Source: Oscillospiraceae bacterium (GTDB lineage: Bacteria; Bacillota; Clostridia; Oscillospirales; SIG627). Taken from it: a DNA stretch of 64,000 nt. The notes beneath the pieces were generated by a model. The model was not told the origin of the DNA. It made no database searches and was given only the letters and a program-made list of their open reading frames with translations. The position numbers and the translations under genes are program-made. Where the stretch lies: the NCBI GenBank assembly GCA_015064635.1, contig SVRV01000010.1, positions 1-64,000 of the forward strand. Reading direction: 5' to 3'. Below, one piece after another: positions 8,951 through 18,107 of the stretch (within the stretch, counting starts at the first letter, position 1; every line of letters begins with the position of its first letter).

Positions 8951-10951
8951 ATGAAGCGAGTATTATTGTTTTTTTTAGCGACTGTTATGTGCATCTTTGC
9001 TGTGTCCACTGTGGCGTTGGCGGAAAGAGACACATCGAACGAAGAAGCACTTGCTCAAGAGCTTAAAGAGCTCAAGCTTTTCTACGGTGTTTCACTGACT
9101 GATTTCGACCTTGACAGAGAACCTACAAGAACAGAAGCGGTTGTAATGCTTATAAGACTTCTCGGCAAAGAGGAAGAAGCGTTGGGACGTTCGTGGACCT
9201 GTCACTTTACAGATGTTCCCGGATGGGCACGTAACTATGTCGGTTATGCCTATGCAACAGGACTTGCTAACGGTGTGTCACTTACCGAATTCGGTACGGG
9301 TAAGGCAACCTCCGCAATGTATATAACCTTTGTGTTGAGAGCGCTTGGGTACTCTGACGAAGGTGGCAAGGATTTTGTATGGGACAATCCATATGAGCTT
9401 GCAAGGGCGGTTGGAATTCTTACCGATGATGTTGATGTCAAAAACTTCTGGCGTGCCGATGTTGTAACAATTTCTCACCGTGCCCTTTCCACAAAGCTTA
9501 AAGGTACAGATATGTATCTCAACGAAAAGCTCACTAATCTCAATGTCTTCTCGTTTGAAACCTTTGTGACGGTTTATACCCAGTGGACAGACGCAAAAAA
9601 GGTGCTTGATGCTGAAGAGGTATATGCCCTTTGTTCACCCGGTGTTTTCTACATAGAAGTGTACGATAAAAGTGGTAAAGCATTTGCAACCGGAAGCGGC
9701 TTTTTTATAGATGACAAGGGTACTGCCGTTACCAATTACCATGTTATCGAAGGTGCATATTCTGCAAATGCGCAGCTTCCCGGCAGTGATACAATGCTGA
9801 AAATAGAAGGCGTATACGATTACAATAAAGAAAATGACTGGGCAGTGATAAAGGTCAACAGCACGGGTAATAAATACCTTACCCTTGGTGATGCATCGAC
9901 CATTGTCGGTGGAGGCAAGGTATATGCCATAGGAAGCCCGGAAGGCTTGCAGAATTCTATTTCCGATGGTATTATTTCAAATCCCAACCGTGAAATCGAT
10001 GGTGTGAATTATATTCAGTTCTCAACACCGATATCTCACGGAAGCAGTGGCGGCGCTCTTATAAATAAGTTCGGAGAGGTTATAGGAATTACCAGTGCTA
10101 CTCATAACGAAGGACAGAACCTTAATTTTGCAATCCCTGTAATTACCTTTAACAGCTACAGGACAGACGATTTGACCTCTATTGCATCCGCAAGTCAGGA
10201 GAATATGAATTATGAGCTCAGTAGCACCGGCGTTACTGTGAAGGTAGGTGAATCGGCTCTCGTATCCTTTAAGTGTGACGGAATCGGCGCAACATTTGGA
10301 CTTAAAAGCGAGGATAGCACAATTGCAAAGGTGAAGTGGGAGACAATGGATGACGAGCCCATGCCTTGGAATATTCAAATTGACGGTGTTTCCGAAGGCA
10401 GAACAACTGTTATAGTTTACAACGACAAGAATGCGCAAAGCGTAAAAATAAATGTAAATGTTATAGCCGCAAATCAGTTTGATACAAATGAAATTGACAG
10501 CTATTACGATTATTTGAAATATTTTGTGCAGGTAGCAGGCAAACAGGTTGATGATGATATAGTTTGGGCTGTGGATTTTGAAGGCGGAACATTCACTCTC
10601 GGTTATTCAATAGAATACGATTATCTTTATGCAGAACTTGAGAGCGAGGGGGACGGCGTATATAGCGACACAGTGATTGCACTTGATGACTTTATGTACG
10701 GAGTTCAGTTATCCGACGATAACGAATCACTTCAAATAATCGGATATCTTGACAGCGATTTTGAAAGAGGTGACATTCCCGAATATCTCCAGTATTTAGG
10801 TGACGAGCGTCTTAAAAAAGACTTTATTAAATACTCTGCAAATGAAATTTGTCTGGTTTTGGATTACCTCAACGCATTCTTTAGTGCCCAGAAGGAAGTA
10901 CTTGGCATAGAGATTACAATGCAAGATATAGGCTTTACATTATACAAATAA
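8951..10951 (+). CDS. Secreted SLH-domain trypsin-like (HtrA/S1C) serine protease
   Basis: A 666-aa exported protein. Residues 1-24 are a signal peptide ending VALA. About 30-200 hold two to three SLH-like repeats (for example TCHFTDVPGWARNYVGYAYA), which anchor proteins to secondary wall polymer. About 225-410 form a chymotrypsin-fold protease with the full triad: H264 (TNYHVIEG), D296 (NDWAVIK) and S366 (HGSSGGAL). About 415-510 form an Ig/BIG2-like module. The final ~160 residues are not recognised. No PDZ domain is seen, unlike DegP/HtrA. The role would be surface protein quality control or processing of other SLH proteins; the next gene also carries SLH repeats. A terminator follows. Confidence 0.85.
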   Translation: MKRVLLFFLATVMCIFAVSTVALAERDTSNEEALAQELKELKLFYGVSLTDFDLDREPTRTEAVVMLIRLLGKEEEALGRSWTCHFTDVPGWARNYVGYAYATGLANGVSLTEFGTGKATSAMYITFVLRALGYSDEGGKDFVWDNPYELARAVGILTDDVDVKNFWRADVVTISHRALSTKLKGTDMYLNEKLTNLNVFSFETFVTVYTQWTDAKKVLDAEEVYALCSPGVFYIEVYDKSGKAFATGSGFFIDDKGTAVTNYHVIEGAYSANAQLPGSDTMLKIEGVYDYNKENDWAVIKVNSTGNKYLTLGDASTIVGGGKVYAIGSPEGLQNSISDGIISNPNREIDGVNYIQFSTPISHGSSGGALINKFGEVIGITSATHNEGQNLNFAIPVITFNSYRTDDLTSIASASQENMNYELSSTGVTVKVGESALVSFKCDGIGATFGLKSEDSTIAKVKWETMDDEPMPWNIQIDGVSEGRTTVIVYNDKNAQSVKINVNVIAANQFDTNEIDSYYDYLKYFVQVAGKQVDDDIVWAVDFEGGTFTLGYSIEYDYLYAELESEGDGVYSDTVIALDDFMYGVQLSDDNESLQIIGYLDSDFERGDIPEYLQYLGDERLKKDFIKYSANEICLVLDYLNAFFSAQKEVLGIEITMQDIGFTLYK

Positions 10952-10956
10952 TCATG

Positions 10957-10991
10957 ACGGGGCTGCTTCATTATGACTCAGCTCCGTTTTT
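10957..10991 (+). terminator. Terminator after the SLH-protease gene
   Basis: A 9-bp stem with one G-U pair (10957-10965 with 10979-10987) is followed by a T-run. Confidence 0.65.
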
Positions 10992-11022
10992 ATGTTTTAC
11001 TTGTCAATTTTTAATTTACATC

Positions 11023-11051
11023 TTGCCAAAAAGTGAAGTTTCGTATATAAT
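11023..11051 (+). promoter_or_regulatory. Sigma-A promoter of the 1537-aa SLH protein gene
   Basis: TTGCCA (11023-11028), a 17-bp spacer and a perfect TATAAT (11046-11051) stand 48 bp before the start codon. Confidence 0.7.
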
Positions 11052-11099
11052 AAAAACATTGGATAAAGCAGTAGAAGTTTTTATGCAAAGGAGAAAGAC

Positions 11100-14000
11100 A
11101 TGAAAAGAATTTTAACAATGATTTTCGCTTTATTCCTGGTTTCTTTTCTTCTCACAGCCACGTCGTTTGCAAAAACGAGTGTTCTTGAAGAGGATTATGC
11201 CAAAGAAGGCGATATTGTAGTTGCAACCTTTAACGGAACAAAGCCGTTTTTTGCCAATTCCAAGAATCTCACTCCCGTTGAGGATGCTTGCTATTGGCTT
11301 GGCGACCTTGTTTCAACTGTGGGGCTAAAATATGTGAGCTTCCTTGGAGATATGTCCTCAGGACCTAATTTTATGCACGCAGAATATGTTGCAAAGCAAG
11401 GACATACCGAAAGAGAGCTTGTAGAAGCAAATGTAGCCGATGAAGAATGGATGCAGGACTTCGAAGCCTTGAAAAAGACTGCATCTCTCCTTACCGATAT
11501 GGAGATAGCATACGGTGTTTCCATTGGTCAGGGCGACTATTGCGGAGCAGGCTTTGAAAGAAATAATCACCTGGAGACAGTTTTCGAAGCAAGTGATTAC
11601 ATCGGTGTTTCGGGTTACAAATACGAAACATATGACAGTAATAACAGAGCGGTTTTCGTGAAAAACGGTGACAGTACCTACATCATGTATCAGCTTGAAG
11701 CATACCCCAGAGAGGCAGTGCTCAATTGGTTTAATGCACTTCAGGCAGAACACCCCGATAAGAGAGCAATAGTGTTTACTACCGCCTTTCTTGACCCCAA
11801 GGGTGAGATGTATACCCAGCATGATTGGTCACTTTCACAGTCGGAATGGCTTGCCGTATATTCAAGCTATTCAACAACTGTCAGAACAAGAATTCTCCAC
11901 AATAATAAACCCAGAGACGGCGTAAACCTTTGGAACTACGCTTTTGCGCAGTGGGACAATATTGTGTGTATTGTTTCAGCTACAGGTGCATCGGGTACAA
12001 ATATTGTAGCAAATACATTCAAAAATAATAACGGATATGACGTTGCCGCTGTTATGGCAAATCTTAACGGCGGTTACGCAAGTACAAATAACGCTTATCC
12101 TCTTCTTATCAAGTTTTCTGAGGAGGATGGAACCGTAGACGTGAGATGGGGTGTTCCTTATCACGAAAAGGTAGGCGGCTACGTTGAAGACAGTCACGTT
12201 GTCTTAAAGCTCAATACAGCTACTTTGCCCGATCCCGATCCCGTTACCGTGCTTCCCAAGGTGGAAATGCAGTCTAACGGTAACAACAAGGCTTACATCA
12301 ACGGTTACGCAGGTAATCTGTTCAAACCTAATGACAATATGACAAAGGCAGAGGCTTGTACAATATTTGCAAGACTTCTTCTCGGCGTGCAGACCATTCC
12401 TGATGGTTATACAACAAGATTCACCGATGTAAAGCCGGGCGATTGGTTCTACAATGCTATTGCATATCTTGATGAAACAGGCTATTTCTTTACTAATACA
12501 TCGGATAAATACAATCCCAACGCAAAGATTACAAGAGCGGAATTTGTAGAGCTTGCATATTTTGCATCCAACCTTTCCGCAAGTACGAGCATAACCTTCA
12601 CTGATGTTGATAAAACCAACAAGTATTACGATGCTATAGTTGCTGCTGCGGCTTCCGGACTTGTAAACGGCTACGGAGACGGCTCCTTCAAGCCTGATGC
12701 AACAATCACAAGAGCTGAGGTTGTAACGGTTATTAACCGTCTCATCTCTGTACTTGCCAACAAGGACACCGTCAGCAAGACAAAGCTTTCGACGGTATTT
12801 AATGACATTGGCGGACACTGGGCAGAATATCAAATACTTATGGCATCCAACAACAAGGTTCACGGCGATTACTATTACAACGCCGACCTCACTCAGCTCA
12901 AAAAGACATCAAGCGATGTTTATTTTGAAAACGACTACATAAAGGTAACCATTGCTAAAAAGGGCGGTAAGGTTACATCGGTTATCAATAAGGTAACAGG
13001 AGAGGAAATGAACCTTGCAACAACTTCTCCTTGGTTTACCTGGCTCATAAATGATACCGGCGCAACCGTACAGCCTTCAACCGTGGACGTAGAAGAGGGA
13101 AGGCTCAAGGTTGAGTATAAGGACGGAAACGTTGCTTACTACATCATAGATGTTAAAAAGGATTACTTCACTGTAACTCTCGATACCAACCTTCCCGCAT
13201 CACTCAACGGTGTGGTAATTTGTAACATCAACATTAATGCTCCATGGGAACTTGACAGCGAGAGTGCATTCGGTCTCTCGGGAATCCCTATGACCACTAC
13301 GGTCAATAACCACTATTATCCCGGAGGAAAATCAAAGGCTGCCAAGGGTACTACCTATACATATCTCGGCGTTCCCACCCTCGGCGCAAAGCTTGGTGTA
13401 GCGTTCTCACCCATGACACTTCACCGTGACCACCTGAAGAGAGTTACGGATGAAATCGACCCGGCAAAGGGTATTACATCTACACACGGCGGTGCATACG
13501 CTCTTGATAATACCGATATATTCGGTGACTATGTCATTATAAACAATGGCCTTTATCCCGATAATGCGACAGAAACAGCAAAGCTTGCGAAAAAGTACAG
13601 TATTGAACAGATGGACCTCCATCAGGGCTCTAACTTTATTACCGCAGATTTTAACTTTATAACCGCAAGAACTGAGCAGGAAAAGAAGGACGAGACCTTT
13701 ATTACAGCTTCTGTATTCAAAGAAAGAATCGCAGACAAGGTAAAGGCAGAGGGAATACAGCTTGGTCTTCACACATATTCATCACTCGTCCCCTCAAACG
13801 CAAAGAACATCCTAACAAACCCCAAATGGCAACAGCAGCTTGTTTTTGATGAGGTAACCTATACTCTCAGAGGTAAGCTTTCCAAATTCAAGACAAACAT
13901 TAAAACAAACGAGGACGCATCAAAGGTTGAACTGACAGGTTCAAGTATTCCTTGGAACAACGTTCACACAAGATACTTCCTTATCGACGAAGAAATTATC

Positions 14001-15713
14001 TATGTTTCCTCGGGTTCATCCTCCGGATTTCTTAACGTAAAGCGTGCACAGCTCGGTACAAAACCTGCGGAGCACGCCGACGGAGCGGTTGTACGTCAGC
14101 TTCTCGGCTGGTATGGAATGTTCCAGTCAAAGCCTCTGTCGGAGCTCTTCTACAAGATAGCTGAGGACACAGCAAAGGCGTATAACGAGGGCGGATTTGA
14201 GATGATTTATCTCGATGGTCTCGAGTCCTTTGCACACAACGGTCTTTACGATTCAAGACAGGGCTATTACATCTATGCGGAATTTGTTCGTGCAGTAGTA
14301 TCCAACTGTAAGGTTAAGCCTCTTATTGAGTTCTCTTCATTTGCCACATATCTTTGGGGCGCAAGAGCACGTGCAGGTGCTACCGACTACGCATACCGTT
14401 CATATAAAAACCACAAGGAAGGTCATTTGAACGCAACTCTCAAGAGCTACCCCGACATGTTCTATACTGCAACCCTCGGTTGGTTTAACTACTGTCCCGA
14501 TATGGATTCACAGTATAAGGATACAACCACACGTACAATGTACCGTGATGACCTTGATCATATGGGTTCAATTGGTATTGCATATAACTTCTCAACCGTA
14601 TGCCAGCCATTCTCCATCAGCTCGTTTAACGATAAGACCAGACTTTCTCACAACTTTATGTACTACGGTCTTTACACAAGACTTCGTGAAGCAAATTACT
14701 TCTCACCCGAGGTAAGAGAGCAGATAAAGAACTCACAGTACGAGCACAAGGTTGTAAAGCTTTCCGACGGTACCTTTGCATTCCGTGAAATGCAGTACTT
14801 CAAGCACAAGATTTATGATATATCAGAACCAAACTTTGTAAAGGGAAGCGCAGTGAATCCCTTTGATGCTCAGACTCCTTTCATCAGAATTGAGCAGAGA
14901 TATTCTACAAAGGGTGAGAACGGAACCGTTATACGTGAATTCGATGAGAATAAGTTTGTAACCGAGGTAAAGGGCAAGTACACAGTTTCAAATCTTGCTA
15001 TCCCCGGAAAGACAGCACTCAAGATAAAGGTACTCGGTAACAATTCAACAACCGATGCCATTCTTATCACTCTTAAGGGTGTTCCCACAGCAGAGCAGGG
15101 AAGAAATGATTACTTCATTCCTCTCAACTTCGAAGGCTGGAAGGAAATAATTCTCCTTGAAGCCAACAACGACGATTACGAGGGATACTCATTCAGCGGT
15201 GTTTCCACAGGCGGTATCAACTACGAAACCTATCGTGCACATGCAAACTTTAATGCAATCAACTCTGTTGCCGTTACTCTTTGCGGTAGCTGTACGGGTG
15301 TTAAGATTGATGACCTTGTAGCCTTTGAGCCTGCTGATGCACCTGTTAAGAATCCTTCGCTTACAATCGGAGCTACAACAATCACCTTTGATGCCGAGCT
15401 TCACGGCGGTGATTTCATCGAGTATTACCCCGATGAAAACAAGGCATATCTCAACTACTATACACAGATTTACGATGAAGAAGGCAAGTGGATTGATGAC
15501 GAGGCACACGTTAAGGAAATAACCTTCTCCGGTAAGGCGGAGGTACCCGGCGGAAGCTTCAGCTTCTCCTATAAAGCAGAGCCTTTGACAGACCTTGTTA
15601 CAAGAGCACAGGTTGTCATTGGTGTAGCAGGAAAGACTATTAAGAATCCTTCCTCATGGACAGCCCCCAAGGTTGACATGCCTGAAAATATCGAAAAAGT
15701 AACACTTTACTAA
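11100..15713 (+). CDS. Giant surface protein: phosphoesterase-like region, SLH repeats and hydrolase-like region
   Basis: A 1537-aa exported protein with a signal peptide at 1-24. Residues ~30-375 resemble a calcineurin-type phosphoesterase fold (YVSFLGDM, then AIVFTTAFLDP), but the usual D-x-H and GNH(D/E) metal motifs are not evident, so it is probably degenerate. About 390-585 hold three SLH repeats and part of a fourth (for example RFTDVKPGDWFYNAIAYL). SLH blocks usually sit at a protein end, but here they are internal. About 600-1350 look like a beta-sandwich plus TIM-barrel glycosidase of a family I cannot name, with a plausible acidic pair in MIYLDGLE (D1039, E1042). About 1360-1537 is beta-rich. 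Anchored carbohydrate processing is inferred. It has its own promoter and terminator. Confidence 0.7.
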   Translation: MKRILTMIFALFLVSFLLTATSFAKTSVLEEDYAKEGDIVVATFNGTKPFFANSKNLTPVEDACYWLGDLVSTVGLKYVSFLGDMSSGPNFMHAEYVAKQGHTERELVEANVADEEWMQDFEALKKTASLLTDMEIAYGVSIGQGDYCGAGFERNNHLETVFEASDYIGVSGYKYETYDSNNRAVFVKNGDSTYIMYQLEAYPREAVLNWFNALQAEHPDKRAIVFTTAFLDPKGEMYTQHDWSLSQSEWLAVYSSYSTTVRTRILHNNKPRDGVNLWNYAFAQWDNIVCIVSATGASGTNIVANTFKNNNGYDVAAVMANLNGGYASTNNAYPLLIKFSEEDGTVDVRWGVPYHEKVGGYVEDSHVVLKLNTATLPDPDPVTVLPKVEMQSNGNNKAYINGYAGNLFKPNDNMTKAEACTIFARLLLGVQTIPDGYTTRFTDVKPGDWFYNAIAYLDETGYFFTNTSDKYNPNAKITRAEFVELAYFASNLSASTSITFTDVDKTNKYYDAIVAAAASGLVNGYGDGSFKPDATITRAEVVTVINRLISVLANKDTVSKTKLSTVFNDIGGHWAEYQILMASNNKVHGDYYYNADLTQLKKTSSDVYFENDYIKVTIAKKGGKVTSVINKVTGEEMNLATTSPWFTWLINDTGATVQPSTVDVEEGRLKVEYKDGNVAYYIIDVKKDYFTVTLDTNLPASLNGVVICNININAPWELDSESAFGLSGIPMTTTVNNHYYPGGKSKAAKGTTYTYLGVPTLGAKLGVAFSPMTLHRDHLKRVTDEIDPAKGITSTHGGAYALDNTDIFGDYVIINNGLYPDNATETAKLAKKYSIEQMDLHQGSNFITADFNFITARTEQEKKDETFITASVFKERIADKVKAEGIQLGLHTYSSLVPSNAKNILTNPKWQQQLVFDEVTYTLRGKLSKFKTNIKTNEDASKVELTGSSIPWNNVHTRYFLIDEEIIYVSSGSSSGFLNVKRAQLGTKPAEHADGAVVRQLLGWYGMFQSKPLSELFYKIAEDTAKAYNEGGFEMIYLDGLESFAHNGLYDSRQGYYIYAEFVRAVVSNCKVKPLIEFSSFATYLWGARARAGATDYAYRSYKNHKEGHLNATLKSYPDMFYTATLGWFNYCPDMDSQYKDTTTRTMYRDDLDHMGSIGIAYNFSTVCQPFSISSFNDKTRLSHNFMYYGLYTRLREANYFSPEVREQIKNSQYEHKVVKLSDGTFAFREMQYFKHKIYDISEPNFVKGSAVNPFDAQTPFIRIEQRYSTKGENGTVIREFDENKFVTEVKGKYTVSNLAIPGKTALKIKVLGNNSTTDAILITLKGVPTAEQGRNDYFIPLNFEGWKEIILLEANNDDYEGYSFSGVSTGGINYETYRAHANFNAINSVAVTLCGSCTGVKIDDLVAFEPADAPVKNPSLTIGATTITFDAELHGGDFIEYYPDENKAYLNYYTQIYDEEGKWIDDEAHVKEITFSGKAEVPGGSFSFSYKAEPLTDLVTRAQVVIGVAGKTIKNPSSWTAPKVDMPENIEKVTLY

Positions 15714-15757
15714 AAAAATCACCGCAGACGGAACACTTCTGTCTGCGGTGATTTTTT
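15713..15757. terminator. Strong bidirectional terminator
   Basis: A 16-bp perfect stem (15714-15729 with 15741-15756) flanked by A- and T-runs separates the SLH gene from the convergent sdpI gene. Confidence 0.85.
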
Positions 15758-15758
15758 G

Positions 15759-16400
15759 TTAATGCTTTTTTGAATAAATGTATGAATATATCATCGGTAC
15801 AAATGCTGCTAATGCAATGACACAAAGTTGTACAATAGGAATTACGGCAGTTGGGAGAAGGACTGAGAGCATCAGCAAAATGCCTGATATTACCCACATT
15901 TTCCCACCAAAGCGATGTGTTGCAAACCAGTTTTCCTCACTGTTGAGTGTCCACTTTATTTTTATACCAAGGGTACGGTTTTGTGTGATTTTGGGCAGAT
16001 AGTTTCCAAGTATCACAAAGAAAAATCCGAGCAGGAGGGGGATAGTACGCTGAATTTCAAAGGTTTTGTGTCCCAAAGCGTTCATGTAGATATAAGCATT
16101 TGCGATTATTGATATAACGGGAACTGCCCAGATAACTAATTCTAAAACCTTTTTGTTTTGCTCCGTATTGCGGGAGACAGTATATTCAATCACGGAACAA
16201 ATTATTTGTATTACCATCAATATAAGCGGTAATCCGAAAACAGCAAATCCCTTGGAAGCCCATCCGTCAGGCTCACCGTTGATTCCCCAGTGAACCGGCA
16301 TTCTGTCGGGAAGCTTATCCCACAGAATCAATCCCGCAATTATGGGAAGAAGAGTGATGATTGATGTTAATATAATGCTTCTTAAATTCTTTTTATTCAT
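15759..16400 (-). CDS. sdpI: SdpI-family membrane protein
   Basis: A 213-aa integral membrane protein with six predicted hydrophobic segments, a DUF1648 start and an SdpI C-terminal half. The signature LPDRMPVHWGINGEPDG after the first helix is characteristic. In Bacillus subtilis SdpI gives immunity to the SdpC toxin and, on binding it, holds the repressor SdpR at the membrane. No sdpC-like toxin gene is seen here, so it may be an orphan immunity or signalling module. It overlaps the end of sdpR by 8 nt, which implies translational coupling. Confidence 0.85.
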   Translation of the reverse strand: MNKKNLRSIILTSIITLLPIIAGLILWDKLPDRMPVHWGINGEPDGWASKGFAVFGLPLILMVIQIICSVIEYTVSRNTEQNKKVLELVIWAVPVISIIANAYIYMNALGHKTFEIQRTIPLLLGFFFVILGNYLPKITQNRTLGIKIKWTLNSEENWFATHRFGGKMWVISGILLMLSVLLPTAVIPIVQLCVIALAAFVPMIYSYIYSKKH

Positions 16401-16668
16401 TTTCGTTGTCTCCTTTCAAATCGCTCACCCAGAGCATGATTTCTTCAAGCACAGATGCGTTCAGCTCGTAGAATATAAACTGTCCCTCTCTCATATCTCT
16501 CACCAAACCCGCATCCTTAAGCACAGACAGATGTCTCGAAATTGATGCACCCGTAATTGTGAAATGGTCAACTATTTCGCCGGCTGACAGTCTTCCGCTT
16601 TTCAGCATTCCGAGTATTTCGCGCCTAACAGGGTCGGAAAGCGCCTTCATTGTTTTTTGTAATGACAT
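16393..16668 (-). CDS. sdpR: ArsR-family autorepressor (SdpR-like)
   Basis: A 91-aa winged-helix repressor. The HTH is in RLSAGEIVDHFTITGASISR, followed by the wing LVRDMREGQFIFYELN. No ArsR metal cysteines are present, in line with SdpR rather than metal sensors. I start at ATG 16668, which has GGAGGTGAT directly upstream; the ORF can be read up to 16689 but without a site. It is first in an operon with sdpI. A consensus promoter with a palindrome immediately downstream of the -10 indicates autorepression. Confidence 0.87.
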   Translation of the reverse strand: MSLQKTMKALSDPVRREILGMLKSGRLSAGEIVDHFTITGASISRHLSVLKDAGLVRDMREGQFIFYELNASVLEEIMLWVSDLKGDNENE

Positions 16669-16687
16669 TTTATCACCTCCATTTAAC

Positions 16688-16738
16688 ATTTAGCCTAAAT
16701 GCTAAATATATTATACACGGTACCTGTTTGTTTGTCAA
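16688..16738 (-). promoter_or_regulatory. sdpRI promoter with overlapping palindromic operator
   Basis: On the minus strand, TTGACA (16733-16738), a 17-bp spacer and TATAAT (16710-16715) form a full-consensus sigma-A promoter. Just downstream lies an inverted repeat, ATTTAGC (16688-16694) and GCTAAAT (16701-16707), 6 bp apart. It covers the expected transcription start and is therefore the probable SdpR operator. Confidence 0.7.
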
Positions 16739-16812
16739 GAGGTTTTAAAAAAATTGTCATAGAAGGAGGGGAGAGACACATAAACTATATAAAAAAACAA
16801 GGAGATAAGCAT

Positions 16813-18009
16813 ATGAAGAAGATTATAGTTTTAATTGTTTTAGTATCATTGGTATTGCCGATTTTTGCCCGAGCAGACCTGACAGAGGACGAAGTGCCCG
16901 TATTTTCGGCAGACGATTATTTGATTGACCCACCGTCGAGCGATGTGTTTGCTCTTGAAGAAGAGACGGCAGCGGCGATACTTATAGAAGCAGACAGCGG
17001 AGAAGTGCTTTTTGAAGTAAACCCTGATGAACGCTTACCCATTGCATCCGTTACCAAGGTTATGACTCTTCTTTTGATAATGGAAGCTCTTGATGAAGGA
17101 AGAATATCATTGTCGGATACGGTAGCTGTCAGCGAATATGCCGCATCTATGGGCGGGAGTCAGGCGTTTATGGAACAGGGAGAAAAAATGACGGTCAACG
17201 ATATGCTCAAAGCCATATCGGTTTCAAGCTGTAACGATGCCGCTGTTGCCATGGCAGAGCACCTTGCAGGAAGCGAGAGTGAATTCGTTTCACAAATGAA
17301 CAAACGTGCCTCCGAACTTGGTATGACATCAACAGAGTTTGTAAACTGTACGGGGCTTGACGACAGAGAAATGCACTATTCGTCCGCAAGAGACGTGGCA
17401 TTGATGTCGAGGGCGCTCTTGTCTCATCCTAAAATTTTTGAATACACAACTATATGGATGGATTCCATTCGTGACGGAAAATTCGGACTTGCAAATACAA
17501 ATAAGCTTATTCGCTTTTATGAAGGTGCAAACGGTCTCAAAACAGGCTCAACATCAAAGGCACGCTACTGTCTCACCGCATCTGCCGAGCGTGACGGAAT
17601 GATGCTTTGCGCGGTTGTGCTCGGAGCACCCACAAGTGCTAAGCGTTTTTCTGCGGCAAGGTCACTTCTTGACTACGGCTTTGCAAATTTTTCCGTATAC
17701 CGTCCAAAGCTTGAAAAGGTAAACGAAGTGAAGGTAGTCGGCGGAAAGGCAAAGAGCGTTAAATGTCATACCTCCGACTCGTCTGTTTTGCTTCCCAAAA
17801 GCGAAAAAAACAAGGTGGAAGAGGTAGTAGAGTTACCTAAGCAGCTAAAGGCACCCGTAAAGAAAGGGGATGTTATCGGAAAGGTGAAGTACGTTTCCGG
17901 TGACAAAACTCTTCTTGAAAAAGATATTGTTGCATCGGCAGATGTTAAAAAAGCGGGATTCTTCGACATTTTCAAGGATATTTGGTCTCACGTCCTCTAT
18001 GGAAAATAG
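16813..18009 (+). CDS. D-alanyl-D-alanine carboxypeptidase (DacF/PBP5 type)
   Basis: A 398-aa exported penicillin-binding protein that trims the terminal D-Ala from peptidoglycan stem peptides. A signal peptide at 1-18 is followed by a serine carboxypeptidase domain with all three motifs: S79-V-T-K82, S139-C-N141 and K243-T-G245. A C-terminal beta domain (about 300-370) and an amphipathic tail (FFDIFKDIWSHVLYG) for membrane attachment complete the usual layout. Start: ATG at 16813 with GGAG 8 nt upstream; the longer reading to 16699 would run into the sdpR promoter. It is single-gene. Compare the degenerate paralogue at 45492. Confidence 0.9.
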   Translation: MKKIIVLIVLVSLVLPIFARADLTEDEVPVFSADDYLIDPPSSDVFALEEETAAAILIEADSGEVLFEVNPDERLPIASVTKVMTLLLIMEALDEGRISLSDTVAVSEYAASMGGSQAFMEQGEKMTVNDMLKAISVSSCNDAAVAMAEHLAGSESEFVSQMNKRASELGMTSTEFVNCTGLDDREMHYSSARDVALMSRALLSHPKIFEYTTIWMDSIRDGKFGLANTNKLIRFYEGANGLKTGSTSKARYCLTASAERDGMMLCAVVLGAPTSAKRFSAARSLLDYGFANFSVYRPKLEKVNEVKVVGGKAKSVKCHTSDSSVLLPKSEKNKVEEVVELPKQLKAPVKKGDVIGKVKYVSGDKTLLEKDIVASADVKKAGFFDIFKDIWSHVLYGK

Positions 18010-18012
18010 TAC

Positions 18013-18041
18013 TTGCAAAATAGTTCAATATGTGATATAAT
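18013..18041 (+). promoter_or_regulatory. Sigma-A promoter of the PfkB kinase gene
   Basis: TTGCAA (18013-18018), a 17-bp spacer and TATAAT (18036-18041) lie about 66 bp before the start codon. Confidence 0.65.
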
Positions 18042-18107
18042 AACTCAAAATGTGATTTAATATTTATTACTTAAAATTTAGGTAAATCAAAAGCGAGGAA
18101 CTTTTTT

